Shown piece by piece: positions 32,366-38,731 of a stretch of DNA of 38,731 nucleotides. This stretch comes from JBAWWY01 sp037144355 (lineage in GTDB: Bacteria > Bacillota > Clostridia > Peptostreptococcales > Anaerovoracaceae), in NCBI GenBank assembly GCA_037144355.1, contig JBAWWY010000013.1, positions 1 through 38,731 of the forward strand, written 5' to 3'. Position 1 is the first letter of the stretch. Each line of letters starts with the position of its first letter. The position numbers and the translations under genes are program-made. The notes beneath the pieces were generated by a model, which saw only the letters and a list, made by a program, of their open reading frames with translations, searched no databases and was not told the origin of the DNA.

Positions 32366-33064
32366 TTATTTAATACTGATTTTGACTGTAGCATTCATTC
32401 CGATCAACATAGGTAGATTTTCGTCATTTACAATGGATATCCTCACTGGAATAAGCTGTACTACCTTGCTGTATGTTCCGCTTGTATTGATTGAACCGAA
32501 TTGAGAAAATGCACTTTGTGTTGAAGTCCCAATGAATTCTACATAACCGGTAAATGTCTTTCCTGGATATGCATCTATATTAATACTAACTTTCTGTTGT
32601 TCTTTAATTTTGAAGATATTGGTTTCTTCAATGTTGGCTTTAATAAACATGTCAGAAGTGTCGGCAACTACAGCTACGGTGCTCCCAACTGTTGCAGTAC
32701 TTCCCTTGAGCACATTCGACTGCACGATTTCCCCATCTATTGGCGACCTGATTTCTGCTTTTGCCAGAATGGATGTCGAGGAGTTTTCCAGTGCTGTCTG
32801 GTCAACCTTGCTTGTATTTACTAGGGAGAATACGTCCTGTTTCCCAAGAACCTGTCCCTGTTTTACAATGTCTCCCTCGCCTACATCCCAGCTTGTAACC
32901 GTCCCTGTAACCATTGGGACAACATTTACCATGTGAGCCGAAACTGAAGCATTGTCAGTTTTATAATAGTTTATAGATTCATAGTATAAATATCCTGCCG
33001 CGCATATGGCTATCACCAGCAACACGATACCCACAATGATTATGATTTTTTTCGCTTTCTTCAT
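32366..33064 (-). CDS. HlyD/EmrA-type secretion adaptor, short form
   Basis: A 232-residue protein with one N-terminal membrane helix (about residues 6-28) and an extracellular adaptor part. After YYKTDNASVSAHMVNVVPMV, typical of EmrA-like proteins, come two lipoyl half-motifs (TVTSWDVGEGDIVKQGQVLG and AEIRSPIDGEIVQSNVLKG) joined by only about 25 residues, so the long coiled coil of EmrA is missing. A beta-barrel region with VSINIDAYPGKTFTGYVEFIG follows. First gene of the efflux operon, 15 bases before the second adaptor. ATG at 33064 with AAAGGAG. No EmrB or other MFS pump is nearby. Confidence 0.83.
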   Translation of the reverse strand: MKKAKKIIIIVGIVLLVIAICAAGYLYYESINYYKTDNASVSAHMVNVVPMVTGTVTSWDVGEGDIVKQGQVLGKQDVFSLVNTSKVDQTALENSSTSILAKAEIRSPIDGEIVQSNVLKGSTATVGSTVAVVADTSDMFIKANIEETNIFKIKEQQKVSINIDAYPGKTFTGYVEFIGTSTQSAFSQFGSINTSGTYSKVVQLIPVRISIVNDENLPMLIGMNATVKISIK

Positions 33065-33117
33065 TGATATTCTCCTTTTTTGTCAATTATTATTTATACC
33101 ATTATGATTTTATAATA

Positions 33118-33150
33118 GTTATATATACATATCTATTATATTTATATAAC
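33118..33150. promoter_or_regulatory. Inverted repeat around the efflux promoter, candidate MarR operator
   Basis: GTTATATA (33118-33125) and TATATAAC (33143-33150) are perfect 8-base inverted arms with a 17-base centre that contains the -10 and the likely start of the efflux promoter. A dimer bound here would block RNA polymerase. The best candidate ligand is the MarR protein at the end of the same operon. Confidence 0.45.
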
Positions 33151-33162
33151 CTATATTGTCAA
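33135..33162 (-). promoter_or_regulatory. Consensus promoter of the efflux operon
   Basis: On the minus strand a perfect -35 TTGACA (33157-33162) and a perfect -10 TATAAT (33135-33140) are 16 bases apart. The start is near 33128, about 64 bases before the first ATG. A consensus promoter this strong usually needs a repressor, in line with the overlapping inverted repeat. Confidence 0.72.
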
Positions 33163-33191
33163 GCCTTTAATATGCTTAACTGTAAAATTTC

Positions 33192-33230
33192 AAAAAAAAT
33201 AATGGGGGATCCAAATCTTGAATCCCCATT
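33192..33230 (-). terminator. Intrinsic terminator after the FMN reductase gene
   Basis: On the minus strand AATGGGG and CCCCATT (outer limits 33201-33230) form a GC-rich stem, followed by A and then eight T (33199-33192). It begins nine bases after the stop codon of the reductase gene and ends the right-hand transcription unit before the efflux promoter. Confidence 0.78.
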
Positions 33231-33238
33231 AAAAAATC

Positions 33239-33853
33239 TTATCTTATGAAATTTGTACGGATGATATTTTCTTTGACCGGCACTGGTAAACCTGCCTTTT
33301 CAATGTTTTTTAGCATCCATGCCATATTGTTTCCAAGAGTTTTCATTGTCTGAAGACCTTCCAAATCTTTTCTCACATCTTCTGATGTCTGTCCGTGTAC
33401 TGAGTTCCAGTACTGGGATGCTACAACTGGCATTTGACTAATGGTAAAATATTTGTTCAACCTGTCAAAGGTTGCACTAGCTCCTCCACGTCGACAACTT
33501 ACAACTGCAGCTGCCGGCTTGTTGGAAAACATGCGAGAACTGGAAAAGAATACACGGTCCAAAATGGCGCAAAGCGCTCCATTTGGCCCTGAATAATATA
33601 CTGGAGAACCGACAATGATTCCATCGGATTCCTGAATCAATTTAGCAATTTCATTGCATACATCATCCTCAAATACGCACTTATTATTGGTGAAGCAGTA
33701 TCCACATGCGTTGCACCCATGAACAAGGCCGTTTCCAATATGGAAAATCTGAGTTTCCACACCATTATTCTGTAAAGCACGAGCTACTTCTGACAAGGCG
33801 GTAAATGTACATCCCTCTTTATGCGTGCTGCCATTTATCAATAAAACTTTCAT
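33239..33853 (-). CDS. Flavodoxin-fold NAD(P)H-dependent FMN reductase / flavoprotein
   Basis: A 204-residue flavodoxin-fold protein. The FMN phosphate loop is INGSTHKEGCTFTAL near the N-terminus; HGCNACGYCFTNNKC is the cysteine-rich segment typical of the iron-sulfur flavoprotein/FMN reductase group; DGIIVGSPVYYSGPNGALCAILDR is the second flavin-binding block. Electron donor and target are unknown. Its ATG overlaps the stop of the D-2-hydroxyacid dehydrogenase gene by four bases (ATGA type), which indicates coupled expression of the two redox proteins. Terminator directly downstream. Confidence 0.83.
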   Translation of the reverse strand: MKVLLINGSTHKEGCTFTALSEVARALQNNGVETQIFHIGNGLVHGCNACGYCFTNNKCVFEDDVCNEIAKLIQESDGIIVGSPVYYSGPNGALCAILDRVFFSSSRMFSNKPAAAVVSCRRGGASATFDRLNKYFTISQMPVVASQYWNSVHGQTSEDVRKDLEGLQTMKTLGNNMAWMLKNIEKAGLPVPVKENIIRTNFIR

Positions 33854-34812
33854 TCCTTACCTCCGTTTAATTTATTTTGCATTGAAAGAAATTTTCCCAA
33901 GTTTTCAAAGCTTATTTGGATGAGCCTGTAACGCGCTTCCTCTGAGTTCCAAGCAATATGTGGAGTAATAATGCAGTTCGCCAATCCCATAAGCGGCGAA
34001 TTGCTTCCTGGGGACTCCTCTGTTATAACATCGATTGCGGCAGAAGCTACTTTTCCCGAAACAAGTGCATTTGCCAATGCGCTTTCGTCAATCAATCCAC
34101 CTCTAGCAATGTTAATCAGAATTACTCCATCTTTCATCATTCTTATCGTGTCTTCATTGATTAAGTGCCGATTGCTATCATCCAAGGCACAACTCAGACA
34201 AACCACATCTGATTTGCTAAACAACTCTTCAAGTCCTACAAATCTCATTGCCGCAACATCTGCTGATGGCACTTTTGACCTTGAGTTCACCAGAATTTCC
34301 ATATCGAAGGCCGAAGCAATTTTACCAATTTTTCGGCCGATATGGCCGAAACCAATAACACCCATTGTTTTCCCAGCCAGTTCAATCATTGGGTTTTCAT
34401 AATACAAGAATCCGTCATCCTGATCCCAAAGGCCTTTTCTAACAGATTCAGAGTACCTATTCACATGATTGCAAAGGTAAAGCAAAAGTGCAAAGCAGTG
34501 CTGTGCAACGTTTTGTGCAGCATAACCTGGAACATTGTAAACTGGAATACCCTTTTCCTTGGCATATTCCACATCCACTGAATTAAAACCAGAAGCAAAT
34601 ATTCCAATAAATCTCAAATTCGGGCATCTATCAATTACATCACGTGTAACCTTGCAACTATCTGTAAAGACAATCTCAGCATCTCCAATCCTCTCAGCTG
34701 CCAGTGAGTTTGGAGTTCTTGAATACCAAATTACTTGTCCGAGAGCTTCAAATTCCCTATATTCCTGGCTTTCTTTTGATAAAGCTTCTCCATCTAAAAA
34801 AACTATTTTCAT
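33850..34812 (-). CDS. D-2-hydroxyacid dehydrogenase (glycerate/phosphoglycerate dehydrogenase family)
   Basis: A 320-residue NAD(P)-dependent oxidoreductase that reduces 2-oxoacids to D-2-hydroxyacids or the reverse. The Rossmann motif is GVIGFGHIGR (151-160). The catalytic residues are R237 in INIARGGLID, E266 in TEESPG and H285 in TPHIAW. After the second beta strand the sequence is VNSRSK, without the acidic residue that binds the NAD ribose, so NADP(H) preference is possible. The best family guess is a hydroxypyruvate/glyoxylate reductase-like enzyme; the substrate is not determined. It lies 26 bases after the unknown 157-residue gene and overlaps the FMN reductase gene. Confidence 0.88.
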   Translation of the reverse strand: MKIVFLDGEALSKESQEYREFEALGQVIWYSRTPNSLAAERIGDAEIVFTDSCKVTRDVIDRCPNLRFIGIFASGFNSVDVEYAKEKGIPVYNVPGYAAQNVAQHCFALLLYLCNHVNRYSESVRKGLWDQDDGFLYYENPMIELAGKTMGVIGFGHIGRKIGKIASAFDMEILVNSRSKVPSADVAAMRFVGLEELFSKSDVVCLSCALDDSNRHLINEDTIRMMKDGVILINIARGGLIDESALANALVSGKVASAAIDVITEESPGSNSPLMGLANCIITPHIAWNSEEARYRLIQISFENLGKFLSMQNKLNGGKE

Positions 34813-34838
34813 TATTCACTACTCCATATTTTTATTAT

Positions 34839-35312
34839 TTATGATTTGTTAAATACTGCATTGAAGGTGTCTATGGGTTCTTGTCCAATCAGATGCGACC
34901 CAAAGTTGTCTGAAAATGTTATTTTCAGTATAGTCATCTTGAATTCATCCGCATCTACTTCTTCTTCGTCAATAGTGGGCCAAATATCAAATACGTTTAT
35001 TTGTGTAGCTTTGGATATGGATTTTGACGTGATATCCTCAATAATGGGTTCTTCAATCCTAAGCACTTTTTCCTGCTCGTTCCAAGCTGAGTCTTTATAA
35101 TTGTTTAGCAAGTAGCCCGCCTCAATTTCAGCTATAACGGTATTCTCAATAAACAGACATTTACTGTCTATTCGATCAAATTCTATAGGAACAAACTTTT
35201 GGTCTATAACAAACTCAAGCGTTCCAACATCAAATCCCAATTCCTCCTGATCTGCAATTGGCTTTGTGAAAGTAAATTCAATTTTTGCGTTCATCTTTAA
35301 ATTCTTATTCAT
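34839..35312 (-). CDS. Hypothetical protein, 157 residues, acidic
   Basis: I do not recognise this protein. It is acidic, has few cysteines (one), and no signal peptide or membrane segment, so it is probably cytoplasmic. The pattern of short alternating hydrophobic stretches (KIEFTFTKP, TLEFVIDQ, FKMTILKITF) suggests mostly beta structure. A very acidic tract, IDEEEVDADEF, lies near residue 115. The ATG at 35312 has AAAAGGA at seven bases; an internal ATG six codons later lacks one. It sits 42 bases after a c-di-GMP enzyme gene and 26 before a dehydrogenase gene on the same strand, so it may belong to that sensory unit. Real coding is supported by the ribosome binding site and tight packing. 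Confidence 0.7.
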   Translation of the reverse strand: MNKNLKMNAKIEFTFTKPIADQEELGFDVGTLEFVIDQKFVPIEFDRIDSKCLFIENTVIAEIEAGYLLNNYKDSAWNEQEKVLRIEEPIIEDITSKSISKATQINVFDIWPTIDEEEVDADEFKMTILKITFSDNFGSHLIGQEPIDTFNAVFNKS

Positions 35313-35339
35313 TTTTTATTCCTTTTCATTATAGATTAA

Positions 35340-35354
35340 TATTGAAGTTCAATA
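35340..35354. promoter_or_regulatory. 15-base palindrome between the c-di-GMP enzyme gene and the unknown gene
   Basis: TATTGAA and TTCAATA flank a single central base, directly after the stop codon of the GGDEF/HD-GYP gene. On the minus strand a TATAAT (35328-35333) follows, but too close to the next start codon to be a convincing promoter. Possible protein-binding site; chance in AT-rich DNA cannot be excluded. Confidence 0.25.
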
Positions 35355-37304
35355 CTATATTTTACCCTCTAACATAGTCGCGAATAACTTTGCGATTTCT
35401 GGATCAAATTGTTTTCCTGCGCATCTTTTTATTTCTTCGATTGCTTCCGTTTCGTTTAAAACTTCCTTATATGTCCTTATGCTTGTCATAGCATCATAAG
35501 CATCTGCAATACATATAATCCTCGCCGGTAACGAAATATCTTCACCTTTAAGTCCTTTCGGATATCCTTGCCCATCCCACCTTTCGTGATGGCTTAAGAC
35601 AAGGTCAGCAATCTCGGCAAATTCGTTGCAGGAACTTAAAATACGGTAGCTTATCTCGGGATGCCTTTTAATCTCAGAATATTCAAGGTCGCTTAATTTC
35701 CCAGTGCTATTTAATACCTTTTCATCAATTCCTATTTTACCTATATCATGCATAAGGCCAGCGAGCTTTATTTGGCTGACATTATCTATGCTGAGCTTCA
35801 TTCCTTTAGCAATGTATTCACAAATTTCGCTGACTCGTTTTGAATGAAGCAACTCTCTATGATTTTTTTCATAGAGAGTATTCATAATAAGGTCAATTGT
35901 CTTGCTTTTAATGCTATTGCTCTCATATAGCTTATGGCGGTACATATGGTCTTCTGCACCTTTAAATATATCTTCTATCTTTTGCTTCTTATTGACTTTA
36001 GTCTCATAGCCAAATGAAATTGAAACTTTTATTTTAGCAACTTTTTTATTAACAGCAAATTTATTGATACGTGAGATAACTTTTTCTGCTTCAGAAGCAT
36101 CAGTATTGGGAAGGATTATAACAAATTCATCCCCGCCGACCCTGGCGATAATATCATCTGCCCTACAGCCTTGTTTTATAGTCTCAGCAACTTTTATTAG
36201 TAGTTCGTCTCCAATATGATGCCCGAAGGAATCGTTTACCAATTTCAACCCATTTAAATCACCCATGGCAATAGTGAGGGGAAGGTTTCTCTCAGTATCC
36301 AGCCTTGTTAATTCTTCTTCATAAAATCTCCGGTTGTAAAGCCCCGTTAGCTGGTCGTGATAATTTAAATAATTGATTTCTTTTTCTCTATTTGTTCGTT
36401 CTGTAATATCTGAAACGAGTACTGCGAATTGATTTTTCTTTGGCGAGTAGGAATAAGTTGAGTAATATTTTCCAGTTGTTGCAAAATAGTTTTCATAATA
36501 GCATGGTTCCCCAGTAAGTGCCACTTTGCCAAATATGTCAATCCAGTATTGTTCTACTAGGGGCATGACTTCTTTTACTCTCTTGCCAATGCACATTTCC
36601 CGGGTAAGACCCACCAATCTCGTATAGCTGTCGTTAATCTCAATAAAAATATAATCTATAGGTTTCCCATTAATATCAAGGATTATTTCATGCATGGCCA
36701 ATCCCTGGTCCATGGACATGACTAAGGATTTAAACTTTTCTTCGCTCTCAATTAAAGAATCTTCTATTTTCTTGCGACCCGTAATATCACTCAGAATCAG
36801 TCTGCAAACTGATGATCCCTCATCAACACCAACAGTTGCTTTCAAATGCGCCCAAAACATCGAGCCATCTTTTTTTATCATGCGAAGCTCACACTCTTCT
36901 GGGGCCAATGTCTCAAAAAGCTTTCTTCTTTGCATGTAATAAATATCTTGATCCTCTTTATGGATATATTCATATAATTTATGTTTTAAAAGATTTGTTC
37001 TAGTATCCCCAACCATATTCGCCGCAGTCAAGTTCGACTCAAGAATTTGGTCGTTTTCAGAAATAACAAGATAGCCTTCTGGCGCCAAATCATAAAGTTC
37101 AAAATATCGCGCCTTGGCATAGTCAATTTCCACATAGGCTCTCTTCAGCTCTTCATTTTGCATCTCAAGCTCAATTTGATGCACTTTTAGGTCGTGCATA
37201 ATCAAGGCTGATTCTTCTAAAGAAAGTTTTTTAGTTTTTTTACCTGAAGAGACCTCTTTTAGCAGTTGTTCTTCGGCACCAGAGCGAAGATCTTTATTGC
37301 TCAT
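35355..37304 (-). CDS. PAS-PAS-GGDEF-HD-GYP cyclic-di-GMP enzyme
   Basis: About 649 residues. Order: N-terminal helical region ending in IELEMQNEELKRA, PAS 1 (about 68-175), PAS 2 (about 190-305), diguanylate cyclase domain (about 312-460) and HD-GYP phosphodiesterase domain (about 475-645). The cyclase has an intact GGDEF (390-394) and, five residues before it, RADD, a product-inhibition site. The HD-GYP domain has HSKR, HDIGKIG (H519, D520), HHERWDGQGYPKG (HHE 572-574, GYP 580-582) and IADAYDAM. Both activities look intact, so it may make and break c-di-GMP. No membrane segment is seen. The frame opens at a TTG (37322), but the ATG at 37304, six bases after GGAGG, is the start. It lies 25 bases after the CheBR-PAS gene. 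Confidence 0.92.
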   Translation of the reverse strand: MSNKDLRSGAEEQLLKEVSSGKKTKKLSLEESALIMHDLKVHQIELEMQNEELKRAYVEIDYAKARYFELYDLAPEGYLVISENDQILESNLTAANMVGDTRTNLLKHKLYEYIHKEDQDIYYMQRRKLFETLAPEECELRMIKKDGSMFWAHLKATVGVDEGSSVCRLILSDITGRKKIEDSLIESEEKFKSLVMSMDQGLAMHEIILDINGKPIDYIFIEINDSYTRLVGLTREMCIGKRVKEVMPLVEQYWIDIFGKVALTGEPCYYENYFATTGKYYSTYSYSPKKNQFAVLVSDITERTNREKEINYLNYHDQLTGLYNRRFYEEELTRLDTERNLPLTIAMGDLNGLKLVNDSFGHHIGDELLIKVAETIKQGCRADDIIARVGGDEFVIILPNTDASEAEKVISRINKFAVNKKVAKIKVSISFGYETKVNKKQKIEDIFKGAEDHMYRHKLYESNSIKSKTIDLIMNTLYEKNHRELLHSKRVSEICEYIAKGMKLSIDNVSQIKLAGLMHDIGKIGIDEKVLNSTGKLSDLEYSEIKRHPEISYRILSSCNEFAEIADLVLSHHERWDGQGYPKGLKGEDISLPARIICIADAYDAMTSIRTYKEVLNETEAIEEIKRCAGKQFDPEIAKLFATMLEGKI

Positions 37305-37329
37305 TGTCAACCTCCATGTCAAGTTTTTA

Positions 37330-38731
37330 TTATTTGTGATTTTTAATATCTCTGATATTGCATTGAATTTTTTTATACTGCCCTATCTCATAGGTATTGG
37401 CAATCAATTCCACTTCAATCTTCAAACCATTTGCAGTTTCAAGAGGAAGGTTATTATAACGGATAAACTGTTTCTTTTGCACCTCTAAAAAGTTTTCTTT
37501 ATTTGCTATAATATCTTTTAATAATCCGATATCCCAAATTCTCTTTTTAACAAGCTCTTCTTTTGAGAAGCCTAATAATTGAATTAAATATGGATTTGCA
37601 TTTTCAATTTCGCCCGTATTCCCATCCAAAATTAGGATTCCTTCCCTTGCTGTTTCAAATAAAGTTCGATATCCAATCTCCGAGATAGAAAGCAAGTCCT
37701 TTGCCATTTTAGTTTCGGAAATATCGATGAAGGTTACAACGGCTCCCTCAATTGCATTTCCCATGGTGCGATAAGGCTGTATGATCATGTTGTACCACTT
37801 GCCTTCCGTTGAATGAACTTCTATTTCTTTGGGTATCAGAGTGTCTAAAACGGCTTTAACATCTATACTTAGCTGGTTATAACCGACAAGATTCGAAACA
37901 ATATTGGATACTGGACGGCCTACATCACCTGATATTAGATTAATAATCTTATTTGCTGTTGGAGTAAATCTTAGAATATTTTGCTTATAATCAAGGAAAA
38001 TCGTGGCTATATTGGTACCTGACAGCAGGTTGTTCATATCGTTGTTCGCCTGAGTTAAATCATGAACATTGACTTGAAGCTCTGAATTCACCGTGGCTAG
38101 TTCCTCGTTGATGGATTGGAGTTCTTCTTTAGAAGTTTCCAATTCTTCATTTGTAGATTGCAGTTCCTCATTGATAGACTGCATCTCTTCACTGGATGAT
38201 TTTAGCTCTTCGTTGGAGGTTTCCAGTGCTTCATTGGATGCTTGAAGGTACTCTTCTTTTATTTTAAGCTCCGCTTTAAGCTCATCAATTTGAACATTCT
38301 CATTATAATCTGTTTCATTTTTCAGTGGTTGTAATTTACTACTGGTTTCCTGCACTTTTGCTTCTTCAAGCAGCACTATGTATAAAGGCTTTTCATTCGA
38401 TGAAACATTGCCCATTGCCGCCAGTTTCATGGTTAAATTGACCTTGGTAAAGTGACCGTTTGTTTTGATATTGATTTCAGGCATGCGTACAGTCTCTTTT
38501 TTAACAATAAGTTTATGAAGCCCCATTTTTAATTCTTGCTGTAGCCCTTCACGGGACATCTTGAAAATATTATTTATTCCCGCTTCTCCCTGGCTCGGTT
38601 CCAGATACATGCCTGTCCTGCCATGGAGATATAAAATATCCCCTTCCCCATTTATCAAAATACCAGCCACCGAGCTTTCTTTAAGTATGGCTTGTTCTGT
38701 TACTTCTTTAAGTGGCTTCCTTGGTGGGATA
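37330..38731 (-). CDS. CheB/CheR-PAS fusion protein (C-terminal part, cut by right edge)
   Basis: The frame is open to the right edge; about 467 residues of the C-terminus are visible. The first part (PRKPLKEVTEQAIL, then NGEGDILYLHGRTGMYLEP) is the region after the CheR methyltransferase domain in CheB-CheR-PAS fusions. A long coiled coil with repeated SxNEELxxxxEE units (about 150-220 from the edge) follows, then two PAS domains, the first with ATIFLDYKQNILRFTPTA and the second with ETAREGILILDGNTGEIENANPYL. Such fusions sense signals and modify chemoreceptors or other partners. The methylesterase and methyltransferase domains should lie outside the window. It leads into the c-di-GMP enzyme gene. 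Confidence 0.85.
   Translation of the reverse strand, partial: IPPRKPLKEVTEQAILKESSVAGILINGEGDILYLHGRTGMYLEPSQGEAGINNIFKMSREGLQQELKMGLHKLIVKKETVRMPEINIKTNGHFTKVNLTMKLAAMGNVSSNEKPLYIVLLEEAKVQETSSKLQPLKNETDYNENVQIDELKAELKIKEEYLQASNEALETSNEELKSSSEEMQSINEELQSTNEELETSKEELQSINEELATVNSELQVNVHDLTQANNDMNNLLSGTNIATIFLDYKQNILRFTPTANKIINLISGDVGRPVSNIVSNLVGYNQLSIDVKAVLDTLIPKEIEVHSTEGKWYNMIIQPYRTMGNAIEGAVVTFIDISETKMAKDLLSISEIGYRTLFETAREGILILDGNTGEIENANPYLIQLLGFSKEELVKKRIWDIGLLKDIIANKENFLEVQKKQFIRYNNLPLETANGLKIEVELIANTYEIGQYKKIQCNIRDIKNHK

Noticed and set aside
37330..38670. Complete 446-residue protein starting at a GTG at 38670
   Set aside because: The frame continues upstream to the window edge with the typical CheR-fusion linker, so the gene is cut and not complete.

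Overview
The window looks like chromosome from a low-GC, amino-acid-fermenting Firmicute, most likely a Clostridia-class anaerobe. This rests on the AT-rich intergenic DNA, strong GGAGG-type ribosome binding sites with several TTG starts, a Clostridial-type split histidine-utilisation (hut) operon, a GerMN-type lipoprotein, a CBS/DRTGG manganese pyrophosphatase and a Thermotoga/archaeal-size S-adenosylhomocysteinase. I cannot name the species. No rRNA, tRNA, CRISPR array, insertion sequence or prophage was seen. Coding density is high and no gene-free stretch exceeds 300 bases; the longest are 23637-23864, 25464-25680 and 3711-3904. All but four genes are on the minus strand; the exceptions are a radical SAM gene, a hemolysin III gene, larE and pyrG.

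Layout. (1) 1-3710, minus: S-adenosylhomocysteinase, a fold-type I aminotransferase, and threonine synthase cut by the left edge. (2) 3905-4939, plus: an Elp3-like radical SAM protein, overlapping tail to tail with (3) 4905-7918, minus: DUF1836 regulator-like protein, membrane-anchored polysaccharide deacetylase, GerMN lipoprotein and YgjP-like metallopeptidase. (4) 8145-8783, plus: hemolysin III family membrane protein. (5) 8812-14814, minus: an Rrf2 regulator followed by pgi, tkt and a Mn-dependent pyrophosphatase, with a good promoter and a candidate operator before the regulator. (6) 14975-15796, plus: an orphan larE. (7) 15791-23636, minus: hutH, hutU, ftcD, hutI and fchA, followed 19 bases later by a FliB-like lysine methylase. 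(8) 23865-25463, plus: pyrG, then a strikingly structured 95-base inverted repeat. (9) 25681-26949, minus: an M20-type carbamoyl/ureido amidohydrolase with its own promoter. (10) 27106-33064, minus: an efflux operon of two HlyD/RND-type adaptors, a heterodimeric ABC exporter and a terminal MarR regulator, with a consensus promoter inside an inverted repeat. (11) 33239-38731, minus: a CheBR-PAS fusion cut by the right edge, a PAS-PAS-GGDEF-HD-GYP protein, an unrecognised 157-residue protein, a D-2-hydroxyacid dehydrogenase and a flavodoxin-like FMN reductase, ending at a clear intrinsic terminator.

How the genes work together. The hut genes encode the whole route from histidine to glutamate, ammonia and 5,10-methenyl-tetrahydrofolate, with the formiminotransferase and cyclodeaminase activities on separate proteins. 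pgi and tkt link glycolysis and the pentose phosphate pathway. The efflux operon looks self-regulated through its MarR gene. The right end is a sensory and second-messenger module feeding into two redox genes. Several starts were moved from the longest reading frame to an internal codon because the ribosome binding site or the family's usual N-terminus favours it. I saw no convincing undescribed system. The best leads are the 95-base structured element at 25517-25611, the two-adaptor ABC exporter operon, the FliB gene at the end of the hut operon and the unknown protein beside the c-di-GMP enzyme.
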